33,507 bases of DNA from an uncultured Opitutia bacterium (GTDB lineage Bacteria > Verrucomicrobiota > Verrucomicrobiia > Opitutales > Opitutaceae): the NCBI GenBank assembly GCA_903830425.1, contig CAIKTR010000136.1:1-33507 (forward strand), given 5' to 3'. The translations under genes and the position numbers were made by a program. Shown here piece after piece: positions 1-7,940 of the stretch. Below the pieces are notes generated by a model that had not been told where the DNA came from, made no database searches, and worked only from the letters and a program-made list of their open reading frames with translations. Within the stretch, counting starts at the first letter, position 1; every line of letters starts with the position of its first letter.

Positions 1-153
1 GAGGTCTTGCCTCTAATGATCGCGCACGCCGCGCCAATTCTGGGTCGGAATGTGCCGCCTGGGGGCGGTTGGACGCCGACGAATCCCCATGTAACGATCG
101 GAACACCGGTGGTTATACCGGACGCAAATTCAGCTGAGAAAAAGTCCCAGTGA
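1..153 (+). CDS. possible C-terminal end of a gene entering from the left (partial)
   Basis: Frame 1 is open from the first base to a TGA at 151-153 and would encode about 50 residues rich in Pro, Gly and Thr, ending in a charged tail (AEKKSQ). Third codon positions are only moderately GC-rich, less than in most genes of this window. No domain is recognised and the start lies outside the window. It may be a real gene end or chance open sequence. The following 100 bases up to the tRNA contain no gene, only a short direct repeat (CACTTGT twice plus CACTT, 203-221). Confidence 0.25.
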   Translation, partial: EVLPLMIAHAAPILGRNVPPGGGWTPTNPHVTIGTPVVIPDANSAEKKSQ

Positions 154-254
154 CGGATCCGCCGTCCGGCGGTCATTCTGAAAACACCGTCCGGTGCCCG
201 GCCACTTGTCACTTGTCACTTTCTCCCAGGTTCGCGACAAAGGCGCGAACAGAC

Positions 255-330
255 GGGCCGATAGCTTAATGGTTAAAGCAGAGGACTCATAATCCTTTGA
301 GTCTGGGTTCGAGTCCCAGTCGGCCCACCA
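255..330 (+). tRNA. tRNA with CAU anticodon (elongator Met or lysidine-type Ile2)
   Basis: A full cloverleaf can be drawn. The acceptor stem pairs GGGCCGA (255-261) with TCGGCCC (320-326), followed by discriminator A327 and an encoded CCA (328-330). The D arm is GCTT/AAGC, the anticodon arm is GAGGA/TCCTT around the loop CTCATAA, and the T arm is CTGGG/CCCAG around TTCGAGT. The anticodon is CAT. It is not initiator tRNA: the anticodon stem lacks the three G-C pairs and position 1-72 is a normal G-C pair. Acceptor pairs C4-G69 and C5-G68 match those of E. coli tRNA-Ile2, the TilS substrate, rather than tRNA-Met. Automated callers would probably label it Met. Confidence 0.95.
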
Positions 331-355
331 TCCAGCCATCCCATCCTCCCTCCTC

Positions 356-664
356 ATGACATCCTCCCGTTCCCCCAAGTCCTTCCTGCTCCTCCTCGCG
401 GTCCTCGCCGCCGCCGTTTCCGCTTCCGCCAGCGACGCCAAAACCGCCCCGGCCGCAGCGGCCTACCCGCTCAAGGTCTGCGTCGTCTCCGGCGAGGAGC
501 TGGAGGGGGGCGACATGGGTGGCCCCATCGATTATTTCTTCAAGGAAAAGGGCAAACCCGACCGGCTCGTCCGCTTTTGCTGCAAGCATTGCATCAAGGA
601 TTTTGAGAAGGACCCGGCCAAGTACCTGAAGAAACTCGATCAGGCCCAGGCCAAGCCCCTGTAA
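356..664 (+). CDS. small secreted YHS/TRASH-like putative metal-binding protein
   Basis: 102 residues. Residues 1-26 form a signal peptide: a short basic start, a Leu/Ala/Val-rich core, then an Ala/Ser-rich cleavage region. The mature part has a first cysteine in KVCVVSGEEL and a cluster FCCKHCIKDF followed by EKDPAKYL, the pattern of YHS/TRASH-type small metal-binding domains (often FC..C...F..DP..Y). A periplasmic role binding a transition metal is inferred; the metal is unknown. The ATG lies 25 nt after the tRNA CCA end with no Shine-Dalgarno sequence, so the two may share a transcript. The gene is convergent with the chemoreceptor, with a structured 171-nt gap between them. Confidence 0.8.
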   Translation: MTSSRSPKSFLLLLAVLAAAVSASASDAKTAPAAAAYPLKVCVVSGEELEGGDMGGPIDYFFKEKGKPDRLVRFCCKHCIKDFEKDPAKYLKKLDQAQAKPL

Positions 665-679
665 GAAAAACGCGGCATG

Positions 680-800
680 GTTCCGGAGGCCTAGGAGGTT
701 CCCTAGACACCGGAACAGACCCAGGGGCGCCCTGTTCTGGCGGTTGGCCCGGAGGTGGCACCGGGTCAGGGCTGCAATCTCAACCAACCGCCCCAAGGGG
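680..800. repeat. cluster of nested inverted repeats between convergent genes (terminator region or structured RNA)
   Basis: GTTCCGG (680-686) pairs with CCGGAAC (710-716) around an inner CTAGG/CCTAG stem (691-695 with 702-706). GAACAG (713-718) can pair instead with CTGTTC (732-737), so these two hairpins compete for the same bases. GGCGGTTGG (739-747) pairs perfectly with CCAACCGCC (784-792) and encloses CCCGG/CCGGG (748-752 with 761-765). CCCC-AA-GGGG follows at 791-800. No clear T tract follows any stem on either strand. It probably ends transcription of both flanking genes, but it is more elaborate than a simple terminator. Confidence 0.5.
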
Positions 801-835
801 CTCGTATGCGCCGCAATGCCGGCGGGAATTTTAGT

Positions 836-2686
836 CTAGGTACCACGATTTCGGCCGTGTCCGTCGGCCAGCGCCCGCAGTCCGGCCACGGTGTCCTTCA
901 GCATCAGCGACTGCCCGTTTAGCTCCTCTGCGGCCGCCGCGGTTTCCTCGGCGCTTCCTGCGTTGGCTTGGGTCACCGTGTCCATCTGGGTCACCGCCGA
1001 GGTGACCTGACAGATTCCTTGGGTCTGCTCAGCTGACGCGTTGGCCATGCCGGTCACCAGCAGGTCGAGCTGACGAATCCGGGTTTGAACCTCCGCGAAG
1101 CTTTGGGCGACCTGCGCGCTGATTGCGACCCCATGATGGCTCTTGTCCACCGAGTCGGCGATCTTAGTGGCAGTTTCCTTCGCCGCTAGAGCGGATCGCT
1201 GGGCCAGCGCGCGGACCTCCTCGGCGACGACCGCGAAACCGGCGCCGGACTCACCGGCGCGAGCGGCCTCCACCGCCGCGTTGAGTGCGAGCAAGTTCGT
1301 CTGAAACGCAATTTCGTCGATGGTCTTAAGGATTTTGGTGATATCTTCGCTCGCGACTTCGATGGCATGCATCGCCTGCTGCATGGCTTGCATCCGGTGC
1401 CCGCCGGCCTCAGCCGAATTACGGGCGTCCGCCGCAGCTTGCTGGGCCTGTTGGGCCGAGGCGGAGTTTCGCTTGGTCATGGAGGAAATTTCCTCCAGGG
1501 CCGAACTGGCCTGTCCCAGTGAGGCCGCCTGCTCACTGGCACCGGCTGCCAAGGTTTGGCTGGAGGAGGAAATTTGACTGGCTGCGTCTGAAACCTGCTC
1601 GGAACCCGCGGTCAGCTCGCCCATGATCTGGTGCAGGGGTCCGGTGATGGAGCGGGCGATCCACCAGGAGCCGAGCAGGGAGAGCAGGAAGCAGCATCCT
1701 GTGGCAAACGCGTAGAGCGCGAATTGGCTCCGCGCGCCAGCCTTGATCTGGTCGGCTCCCTGAGCGTAGTCGCTGGCGAGGCGGTCTTCCACGTCCTTCA
1801 GCAAATTGATGCGGGCGGTGCTGGCTGCGAACCAAGCCTTGGGGCTAAGGCCAAACCCACTGGTCGGGGTCCGCTCCCGGACCACGCGACGGATGTGGGA
1901 GACGGCGTCGATCGCCGGACCTTGCAGCAGTTCGGCGCTGAATCGGCGCTGTGCCGCTGTGGCGAAACCAGCGTAGACTTGGAAAAAAGTGTTTTGCGCC
2001 GACAAGGCTTCATTAAACCGCCCCAAACTGTCGTCCGTGAAATGATTCGCGGTCAAAACGCCGGTGAGGGTGGCGCGTTCTATCCCGGCCTGTTCCTTGG
2101 CTTGGAGAAAATAAACATAGCAGGAGATACCGTTGCCGATTTCGGCATCCTTGCTCAGGTGTGACATGCCGACCACGATATCTAGCAACGTTGCGATGGT
2201 CTTGGAATAGAACGCGGTCGACTCGGCGGCTGTCATGGCCAGGGCACTGATACCGGACCGGCGGGAGGGAATTTCTCCCAGAGCGCCGATCCCCAGACTT
2301 AAGCGGCCTTGGAACTCAGGCCCAAAATGACGAGCGTCAAACCGCTGGAGCAAGGCATCCAGATGCGCAATGGCAGCGTCGGTCAGCACTCTCTGGGTTG
2401 GCAGCTCGGTGACGAACGCGGCGCCCTTGCCTCCGATGAATCCCGCGGAATACCCGCGCTCCTTCTGCAATTCGTGGATCGATCCACCAATCTGTTGGAG
2501 CACGGCTGAGTTGTGCTCCAAGACTACATAATCGCGGTAGACCCGCCATTTTTCGTAGGAGCTGCGCAAGCCGAAGAGGGTCATTCCCGCCAACGGCAGA
2601 GTGATGAGGACCAGCAATTTTGCGATGAGGGAGAGAGTTTTCACTGGGGGAAGGGCTGATAACGAGGCGGAGAGGCTAGCGTGCAT
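836..2686 (-). CDS. methyl-accepting chemotaxis protein with NIT-type sensor domain
   Basis: 616 residues. TM1 is at about 18-40, the periplasmic sensor at 41-318 and TM2 at about 321-344. The sensor begins with [11 protein letters not shown] (73-83), the hallmark of the NIT family (nitrate/nitrite- and similar anion-sensing helical domains). The cytoplasmic part carries the conserved chemoreceptor hairpin tip at 456-499 ([20 protein letters not shown]), so it should bind CheW/CheA and control CheA. Only a stub, RSITGPL, follows TM2 before the coiled coil, so HAMP is missing or vestigial. There is no C-terminal CheR-tethering pentapeptide. Composition looks less GC-rich than the neighbouring transport genes. 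No other chemotaxis gene is in the window. The start is the first in-frame ATG that includes TM1 in full. The ligand is unknown. Confidence 0.93.
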   Translation of the reverse strand: MHASLSASLSALPPVKTLSLIAKLLVLITLPLAGMTLFGLRSSYEKWRVYRDYVVLEHNSAVLQQIGGSIHELQKERGYSAGFIGGKGAAFVTELPTQRVLTDAAIAHLDALLQRFDARHFGPEFQGRLSLGIGALGEIPSRRSGISALAMTAAESTAFYSKTIATLLDIVVGMSHLSKDAEIGNGISCYVYFLQAKEQAGIERATLTGVLTANHFTDDSLGRFNEALSAQNTFFQVYAGFATAAQRRFSAELLQGPAIDAVSHIRRVVRERTPTSGFGLSPKAWFAASTARINLLKDVEDRLASDYAQGADQIKAGARSQFALYAFATGCCFLLSLLGSWWIARSITGPLHQIMGELTAGSEQVSDAASQISSSSQTLAAGASEQAASLGQASSALEEISSMTKRNSASAQQAQQAAADARNSAEAGGHRMQAMQQAMHAIEVASEDITKILKTIDEIAFQTNLLALNAAVEAARAGESGAGFAVVAEEVRALAQRSALAAKETATKIADSVDKSHHGVAISAQVAQSFAEVQTRIRQLDLLVTGMANASAEQTQGICQVTSAVTQMDTVTQANAGSAEETAAAAEELNGQSLMLKDTVAGLRALADGHGRNRGT

Positions 2687-2724
2687 GATCGTCCCGAATC
2701 CCGGTAGATAAGCCCGGAACTCAC

Positions 2725-2750
2725 GGAGTCTTGATCCAAGTCAAGACTCC
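2725..2750. repeat. 10-bp perfect inverted repeat upstream of the chemoreceptor gene
   Basis: GGAGTCTTGA (2725-2734) and TCAAGACTCC (2741-2750) are perfect reverse complements separated by TCCAAG. The element lies 38 nt upstream of the chemoreceptor ATG on the minus strand, in its leader or promoter region. It could be an operator, or an end of the adjacent repeat-like segment. No T tract supports a terminator. Confidence 0.6.
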
Positions 2751-2754
2751 CCAT

Positions 2755-2870
2755 GAGAGCCGAGGTCCGACCGGGCATGGACCCGAGAGACCGCGGCGAT
2801 TCTTCGACGCGCCCCGGAGGGGAAGCGCTACGCTCCGGGTGACGACGGTCGCCCGGCTGGGCATCGGGCC
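2755..2870. repeat. dispersed intergenic repeat-like segment
   Basis: This noncoding stretch contains GATTCTTCGACGCG (2798-2811), the short hairpin CCCC-GGA-GGGG (2812-2822) and CGCTCCGGGTG (2831-2841). Read on the minus strand, a spurious frame gives HPERSASPPGRVEESP, which resembles the HPERSEE-type peptide produced by a common family of dispersed intergenic repeats in many bacterial genomes (recognised from memory). It fills the gap between the symporter stop and the chemoreceptor promoter. Copy number elsewhere in the genome is unknown. Confidence 0.45.
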
Positions 2871-2888
2871 CCTCGGCCTGCGACGAGA

Positions 2889-4976
2889 TCAGCCCCGGCC
2901 GTGCCCTTCGGGCGCGACCATGCCGTCGTCCGTGGCCTCGGTCCGGACGGAGCGCAGCGCGGCGAAGAGCCGCCGCAGGTCGCGCACCACGCCCCAGGAC
3001 AGCCAGACGGTCGTGAGGACGCCGATCACCAGCGGCAGCAGGATCAGGTAGAACCACCAGAGGTTGGACCACGCGGCCAGCGTCCAGCGCTGCACCACCA
3101 TGTTCCAGGTGGTCACACTCAGGAACACGACGCACGACGCCACGAACCAGGCAAACAGGCTGCCGGAAATCCACTTGTCGCCCCGGGTGAAATGCCGGTC
3201 CCAGCCGATCAGCCGGGCGGCCCAGTGGCGCGGCCCCGCCGCGGAGACGGTTGCCGTCTGGTCCTCGCGCACGGCGTAGGGCCCGCGCCGCAGCAGCTGC
3301 TCCATGTTGAACGGCTCGCGGCAGGTGAGCAGCGAGAGGCCGACGTAGCAGGCGATGGCCACCAGCACCGAGACAAACGCGATCTCCAGCCCGTTCATCA
3401 CGTGACCCCAGGGCAGCGTGATGAATTTCAGCCAGAAGGCCCTGCCGGCCAGGTCGCCGCGCTGGGCGCACAGGCTGGCCATCTGCTGCACCCCGATGCC
3501 GAGGAGGGGGGTGATCGCCCCGGAGAGCATGGCGCCCCACGCCCCGGCGGTGGTGCCCCGCTTCCAGTACAGCCCCCCGATGATCACGGCCCCGGCGCCG
3601 CCCCCGAAGATCGCCCCGGTGATGCTGAAAAACAGCACGATGGCGTCCGTCTGCCGGAACAGCAGGCTGAAGAGGTACGCGAAGAGCGCCACGCCGCTGA
3701 TCGCCCAGCGCAGCAGCCGGATGTGCTGCGCCGGCGTGAACGGGGTCCGGCGAAAGGGCATCACCACATCCTGCACGAAAATGCTGCCCCACGAGTGCAG
3801 GTAGGAGCCGTCGCAGGCCAGCATCGCGAACAGCATGACGGCGGCGAAGCAGCCCTTGATCCCGGACGGCAGCACGTGGCTCAGCGTCACCGGCACGAGC
3901 ATCTGCGCCCGGATCTGGGGCTGCTCGATCCGGTTCACGTCGGCCAGGATCCGGCCGGCCTCGACCCGGTGCTCCGGGGACCGCAGGACGGTCAGCGCGC
4001 ACAGGCCCAGCAGCGTGATCATCACCGAGCGGGCAAACCCCCGCCAGTTGCCGAGAATGTTGCCCATTTTGGCCTCGTGCGGGTTCGCCGCCGAGCAGTT
4101 GAAGCCCTGGTTCCCCTGCCAGGCCATGTAGAGGTAGGCCAGCATGGCCGCGCCGATCGTCACATACCAGATGTTGAAGTCCTCGGTGGCGCTGGGGGAG
4201 TCGAAGGGATCCACCAGCCAGTTCCCCTTGGACCCGACCGGGGCCCCGAAGACCGCCTTGCCCGAGGCGTCGAGCAGGCCGATGCCCAGGCCCTGGTCGG
4301 ATATGGCGCGGAAAATTTCGGGCCAGTCGAACATCGTCAGCAGCGCCACCGCGATGATCAGGTACAGGCCGCCGGAGATCAGGCCCTCGACCGCATCCGT
4401 CACCATGATGGTCAGCTGCCCCCCGATCAGCGCCATGGCCAGGGCCGAGCCGAGCAGCCCCAGCATCACCAGCCCGAATGTCGGGAAGGCGTGGCCCCCC
4501 AGCGCGATGCTCTGCGGCCAGCCGATGTAGTTGACGAAGAAGCGGGCGCTGACCGCCGGGAAGATGGCGAAATTCACCAGGCCCGAGACGAAGCACAGCG
4601 TGCCGGCCAGGATGCGGAAGCGCCGGCTGTAGCGGACCTCAAAGAGCTGCGCCAGCGTCAGGACGCGCGTTTCCCGGTAGCGGTAGACGATGAAGCCGGA
4701 CAGGGCCAGGAGCATGACGATCGTGCCGCTCCGCCCCAGCACGATCTCCCACCAGGTGATGGTCACGCCCGACCGGCACATGATCTCGAAACACATGATG
4801 GCCGTGATGGCCCCGAAGCTGGCCGTGCCGACGGAGGTGGCCACCAGGTAGCGTCCCGCCGTGCGCCGCGCCGACAGGAAGTCGGCGACGGAGTGCATGT
4901 GCCGCTGCGTGTACCAGGCGATCGTCAGGACGATCGCGAGCGGCACCGCCACAATCGACCAGTCCAGCCAGCTCAT
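2889..4976 (-). CDS. sodium:solute symporter (SSS family)
   Basis: 695 residues, about 14 membrane segments, inner membrane. It opens with MSWLDWSIVAVPLAIVL and then TQRHMHSVADFLSARRTAGRYL, the typical SSS start in which TM1 is followed by a cytoplasmic (A)xDFxxAxR-type loop. The middle contains NQGFNCSAANPHEAKMGNILG and FAAVMLFAMLACDGSYLHSW, in the position of the conserved SSS core helices with small and polar residues. The C-terminal third has extra helices and a hydrophilic loop before the last pair. It should couple Na+ entry to uptake of a sugar, organic acid or similar solute; the substrate cannot be read. Start ATG 4976 has a GGAGG (complement of 4986-4990) 9 nt upstream, one of the few clear Shine-Dalgarno sites here. 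The frame extends upstream but that part is low-complexity Arg/Pro and is rejected. Confidence 0.9.
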   Translation of the reverse strand: MSWLDWSIVAVPLAIVLTIAWYTQRHMHSVADFLSARRTAGRYLVATSVGTASFGAITAIMCFEIMCRSGVTITWWEIVLGRSGTIVMLLALSGFIVYRYRETRVLTLAQLFEVRYSRRFRILAGTLCFVSGLVNFAIFPAVSARFFVNYIGWPQSIALGGHAFPTFGLVMLGLLGSALAMALIGGQLTIMVTDAVEGLISGGLYLIIAVALLTMFDWPEIFRAISDQGLGIGLLDASGKAVFGAPVGSKGNWLVDPFDSPSATEDFNIWYVTIGAAMLAYLYMAWQGNQGFNCSAANPHEAKMGNILGNWRGFARSVMITLLGLCALTVLRSPEHRVEAGRILADVNRIEQPQIRAQMLVPVTLSHVLPSGIKGCFAAVMLFAMLACDGSYLHSWGSIFVQDVVMPFRRTPFTPAQHIRLLRWAISGVALFAYLFSLLFRQTDAIVLFFSITGAIFGGGAGAVIIGGLYWKRGTTAGAWGAMLSGAITPLLGIGVQQMASLCAQRGDLAGRAFWLKFITLPWGHVMNGLEIAFVSVLVAIACYVGLSLLTCREPFNMEQLLRRGPYAVREDQTATVSAAGPRHWAARLIGWDRHFTRGDKWISGSLFAWFVASCVVFLSVTTWNMVVQRWTLAAWSNLWWFYLILLPLVIGVLTTVWLSWGVVRDLRRLFAALRSVRTEATDDGMVAPEGHGRG

Positions 4977-5164
4977 GCGCTCCGCCCTCCGCCGACTGCG
5001 ACCCGACCGGGCCGGGGGCACGGTTCGAGCGGGGGCACGTACTCGGGAGGGGACACGTTGAACAGGCGCGCGTTTGCGGGGTTCATCCGTGGGGGTAGGT
5101 CCGGACGAGCGGCCCATGCTCGGGGATCCGCCGCCGTTTGTCCATCCTCGCGGCGGCCCCGCGC

Positions 5165-5195
5165 CGCCACCGCTCCGGAGCGCTTTTGGGTGGCG
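5165..5195. repeat. nested inverted repeat in the leader of the secreted protein gene
   Basis: CGCCACC (5165-5171) pairs with GGTGGCG (5189-5195) and encloses the palindrome GCTCCGGAGC. It ends 46 nt before the ATG at 5242, in the divergent region shared with the symporter. It could be an operator or a leader hairpin. No promoter hexamers were identified with confidence nearby. Confidence 0.35.
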
Positions 5196-5241
5196 CTGAA
5201 AACCGCCCGGGTCCATGGATGCACGGCCCGATTCCATCCCC

Positions 5242-6042
5242 ATGAATCCAATTTTCCGCCGACTGGCCCAGTCCGTCCGCCCCCTGTGTTTCCTGCTTCT
5301 GGCCGGTGGCCGGCTGGCGGCGACCGAGGGCGAGAACACGTTCCCGATCAATGTGCGGGCCGTCGTGGACCGGCCGTTCAAGGGTTTCGGGGTGGAGCCG
5401 CTCCGCGAGCACGGCAAGAGCTACGCCATCGTCTCGATCGAGCAGATCGACAACCCGACCAACCGGCTGGCGCGGCCGGTGAACGAATTCGCCCTGCTCA
5501 AGAACCTCCGCCACGTCCTCGCGACCCACGGGTTCCGCGAGGCCCCGGCCAACACCCGGCCCGAGATCATCCTCACCGTCCTCTACGGCCGCGGCTGGCT
5601 CCGCAACCCCTACCTGGATGACAGCATGATCGACGAGCTCTCGGGCGGCATCGACGGCATCAGCGCCGGCGGGGCGCGGGTCGTGACCATCGTGGGCATC
5701 CCCAAGAACGTGATCCGGCACAAGGAGCCCGGGTACGAGGAGAAGGTGCAGCGGGCCGACGGCGAGAAGCTCATCCTCAACCTCACCGCGTGGCAGCCGC
5801 CCGAGCCCCGGAAGGCCGGGGCGAAGAAGGTGAAGCCGCGGCAGCTCTGGCACACCACCATCAACACCGACGATGCCGACCAGGACCTGAACGAGCTGAT
5901 GGAAAAGATGCTGGCCGCCGGCGCGGCCTATTTCGACCGCGAGATCGAGCAGGAGGAGGTCTCCATCCCCAGCACCCTGCCCGAAGGCCGCGTGAACGTG
6001 GGCACGCCCACCGTGGTCGAGCCCAACCCGCCGCGGAAGTGA
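5242..6042 (+). CDS. secreted protein of unknown function
   Basis: 266 residues from ATG 5242. The frame also has an ATG at 5215, but the downstream start gives a clean signal peptide: NPIFRRLAQSVR, then a hydrophobic core, then an AAT-type cleavage near residue 27. The mature protein includes NTRPEIILTVLYGRG, a Gly-rich GGIDGISAGGARVV stretch, and a C-terminal QLWHTTINTDDADQDLNELMEKMLAAGAAYFDRE run split by short loops. A strand-rich core ending in Trp, an Asp-rich turn and then a long helix recalls DUF4136-like secreted proteins, but the resemblance is loose and I do not claim membership. It is divergent from the symporter and convergent with the TRAP permease. It looks like a free periplasmic protein; no lipobox cysteine follows the core. 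Confidence 0.75.
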   Translation: MNPIFRRLAQSVRPLCFLLLAGGRLAATEGENTFPINVRAVVDRPFKGFGVEPLREHGKSYAIVSIEQIDNPTNRLARPVNEFALLKNLRHVLATHGFREAPANTRPEIILTVLYGRGWLRNPYLDDSMIDELSGGIDGISAGGARVVTIVGIPKNVIRHKEPGYEEKVQRADGEKLILNLTAWQPPEPRKAGAKKVKPRQLWHTTINTDDADQDLNELMEKMLAAGAAYFDREIEQEEVSIPSTLPEGRVNVGTPTVVEPNPPRK

Positions 6043-6066
6043 CGCGCCCGGCCGGGCGGCGCGTCA
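6040..6066. terminator. probable bidirectional terminator built from both stop codons
   Basis: TGACGCGCC (6040-6048) and GGCGCGTCA (6058-6066) are perfect inverted 9-mers around CGGCCGGGC. The arms contain the TGA of the secreted protein gene and the TGA of the TRAP permease gene. The centre also holds the palindrome GCCCGGCCGGGC. The stem is very strong but lacks a T tract on either side. Confidence 0.5.
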
Positions 6067-7917
6067 CCGCAGCCAGCGCGGCAGCGCCAGCGAGATCCAG
6101 GGCAGGTAGGTGATGAGCAGCACCCCGACGAACCGCACGCCGAGCAGCGGCAGCACGGCGCGGATGACCTCGGCGATCGGCTTGTTCAGCCGGTAGGAGG
6201 CGAGCAGCAGGTTCAGCCCGACGGGCGGGGCGAGGAAGCTGAGCTCCATGTTGGCGAGGAAGATGATGCCGAGGTGCAGCGGGTCGATCCCCAGCCGCGT
6301 CCCGATGGGGATGAGCAGCGGCACGACGACCACGATCGCCGCGTAGATTTCCACCAGCCCGCCGATGAGCAGGAGCGCCACGTTCAGGCCGAGCAGGAAC
6401 ACCCAGCGCGACTGCACGTGGATCGCCGCCCACTCCGCCAGGCGGTCCGGGATCTGGGCGTCCACCAGGTAGTTCGTCAGCCCGAGCGCCACCCCGAGGA
6501 TCAGCAGGATGCCGCCGACGAGCACGCCGGCCTCGGTCATCACCCGCGGGCAGTCCCGCACGATCCCGAGGTCGCGGTGAATCACCGCGGCGACCAGCCA
6601 CGCATAAAACGCCGTCACCGCCGCCGCCTCGACCGGCGTGGCCCAGCCGCCGAACAGCGCGACCATCGACACCACCGGCAGCAGCAGCTCCCACTTCGCC
6701 GCCCAGAGGGCGCGGCCGGCCTCCCCCGCCTCGAACCGCTGCCGGTCCGCCGCCGCCCGCCGCCCCGCCCAGATGCCCCAGGCCACCGTCATGGCAATCA
6801 GGAGCAGCGCCGGCACCAGCCCGGCGAGAAACATCTCCGGGATGTCCACCTTGGCGAGGATGGCGTAGAGGATCACCGGGAGGCAGGGCGGCAGCAGGAT
6901 CCCGAGCGAGCCGGCGCCGGTGACGAGCCCGAGCGCGTCCCGCTCCGAGAACCGCGCCGCGATGAGCACGGGCAGCAGGAGCCCGCCCAGCGCGAGGATC
7001 GTGACGCCCGAGCCGCCGGTGAACGAGGTGAAGAACGCGCAGATCAGGGCCGTGGCGACCGCCGGCCCGCCGCGGAACCAGCCGACGAGGGCCTGGAACA
7101 CCCGGACCAGCCGCTGCGAGGCGCCGCTCTCCGCCATGAAGTAGCCGGCGAGGGTGAAGAGGGGGATGGCGGGCAGCGCGGGATTGGTCACCAGCGCATA
7201 GTGCTCGACCGACACCGCGGCGATCGGGACGTCGCGGCCCCAGAACAGGACCAGGGCGGTGCCGCCGAGCGCGACGAAGATGGGCGCCCCGAGGGCGGTG
7301 GCGGCGAGCAGCGCGGCCAGCGCGGGCAGGACGAGGCGGTCAACGGCGAGGGGCGGGAACACGGCGGCGAGGACCAGCGCGGCCGCGACCCCGAGGGTGG
7401 CGGCGCGGTGCGGCCCGGTGGCCGCCGCCCGCCAGATCAGCCGCAGGCAGATGAGGCCGAAGCCGACGGGCATCGCGAGCTGCACGATCCACAGGGGCAG
7501 GCCGTAGGCCAGCACGCTGCCGCCCTCCCGCTCCTGCAGCACGAACTGCAGGCTGGCGAACGCGAGAAAGGCGGTGACCGCCGCCGCCACGGCGCTGCGG
7601 AAGACCAGGGCGGCGCCCGGCCCGCGCCCGCGGTCCAGGGCGGGCGCCGTGGCGAGCGCGAGCAACCGGCCGTCCCGCGCGGCCACCACGCCGCCCACCA
7701 TGCCGACCAGCAGGGTGAGGTGGCGCAGGAAGTCGGGCGCGCTGGGGATGCCGGTGGAAAACTGCCGCAGCCCGATTTCCGCCAGCGGCAGCGCGACCAT
7801 CAGGGCGAGCAGCAGCGCGAGCCCGAGGTCCTCGCCCCGGTGCCACCACCGGCGCGGGGCCGGCGCGACGGTCAGCGCGGCGGCGATGGCGGCGGAGGGT
7901 TCGACCCCGGGGTGCAT
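6064..7917 (-). CDS. TRAP transporter fused small (DctQ) and large (DctM) membrane subunits
   Basis: 617 residues from ATG 7917; upstream sequence in frame is Arg-rich and overlaps dctP, so it is rejected. Residues about 30-185 form a four-helix DctQ-like part (EDLGLALLLALMVALPLAEIGLRQF, later RHLTLLVGMVGGVVAARDGRLLAL). From about residue 195 a DctM domain of roughly 12 helices follows, with ITILALGG-like and Gly/Pro-rich helices such as TSFTGGSGVTILALGGLLLP, GSLGILLPPCLPVILYA and ELSFLAPPVGLNLLL, typical of the DctM scaffold. It should carry Na+-driven import of the ligand delivered by DctP. The stop codon takes part in an inverted repeat shared with the convergent gene. It is the last gene of the tatT-dctP-dctQM operon, 23 nt after dctP. 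Confidence 0.92.
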   Translation of the reverse strand: MHPGVEPSAAIAAALTVAPAPRRWWHRGEDLGLALLLALMVALPLAEIGLRQFSTGIPSAPDFLRHLTLLVGMVGGVVAARDGRLLALATAPALDRGRGPGAALVFRSAVAAAVTAFLAFASLQFVLQEREGGSVLAYGLPLWIVQLAMPVGFGLICLRLIWRAAATGPHRAATLGVAAALVLAAVFPPLAVDRLVLPALAALLAATALGAPIFVALGGTALVLFWGRDVPIAAVSVEHYALVTNPALPAIPLFTLAGYFMAESGASQRLVRVFQALVGWFRGGPAVATALICAFFTSFTGGSGVTILALGGLLLPVLIAARFSERDALGLVTGAGSLGILLPPCLPVILYAILAKVDIPEMFLAGLVPALLLIAMTVAWGIWAGRRAAADRQRFEAGEAGRALWAAKWELLLPVVSMVALFGGWATPVEAAAVTAFYAWLVAAVIHRDLGIVRDCPRVMTEAGVLVGGILLILGVALGLTNYLVDAQIPDRLAEWAAIHVQSRWVFLLGLNVALLLIGGLVEIYAAIVVVVPLLIPIGTRLGIDPLHLGIIFLANMELSFLAPPVGLNLLLASYRLNKPIAEVIRAVLPLLGVRFVGVLLITYLPWISLALPRWLR

Positions 7918-7940
7918 GCGCGTGGTCCGGGGGCGCCGGC

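Noticed and set aside
203-221. Tandem CACTTGT units upstream of the tRNA
   Set aside because: Two and a half units of 7 bp are too few to call a functional array; no promoter or attachment-site pattern was found with it.
255-330. tRNA 3' end as a phage or island attachment site
   Set aside because: No second copy of the tRNA 3' end and no integrase gene were seen in the window.
740-790. Resemblance of GGTCAGGGCTGC to the conserved region of bacterial SRP RNA
   Set aside because: The GTCAGG element is present, but the GNRA tetraloop and the matching AGCAG strand are missing on both strands.
2641-5621. Very long open frames antisense or out of frame to the symporter, including a 906-codon plus-strand frame
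   Set aside because: They are rich in Arg, Pro, Gly and His with no domain signal and arise from high GC content opposite a clear membrane-protein gene.
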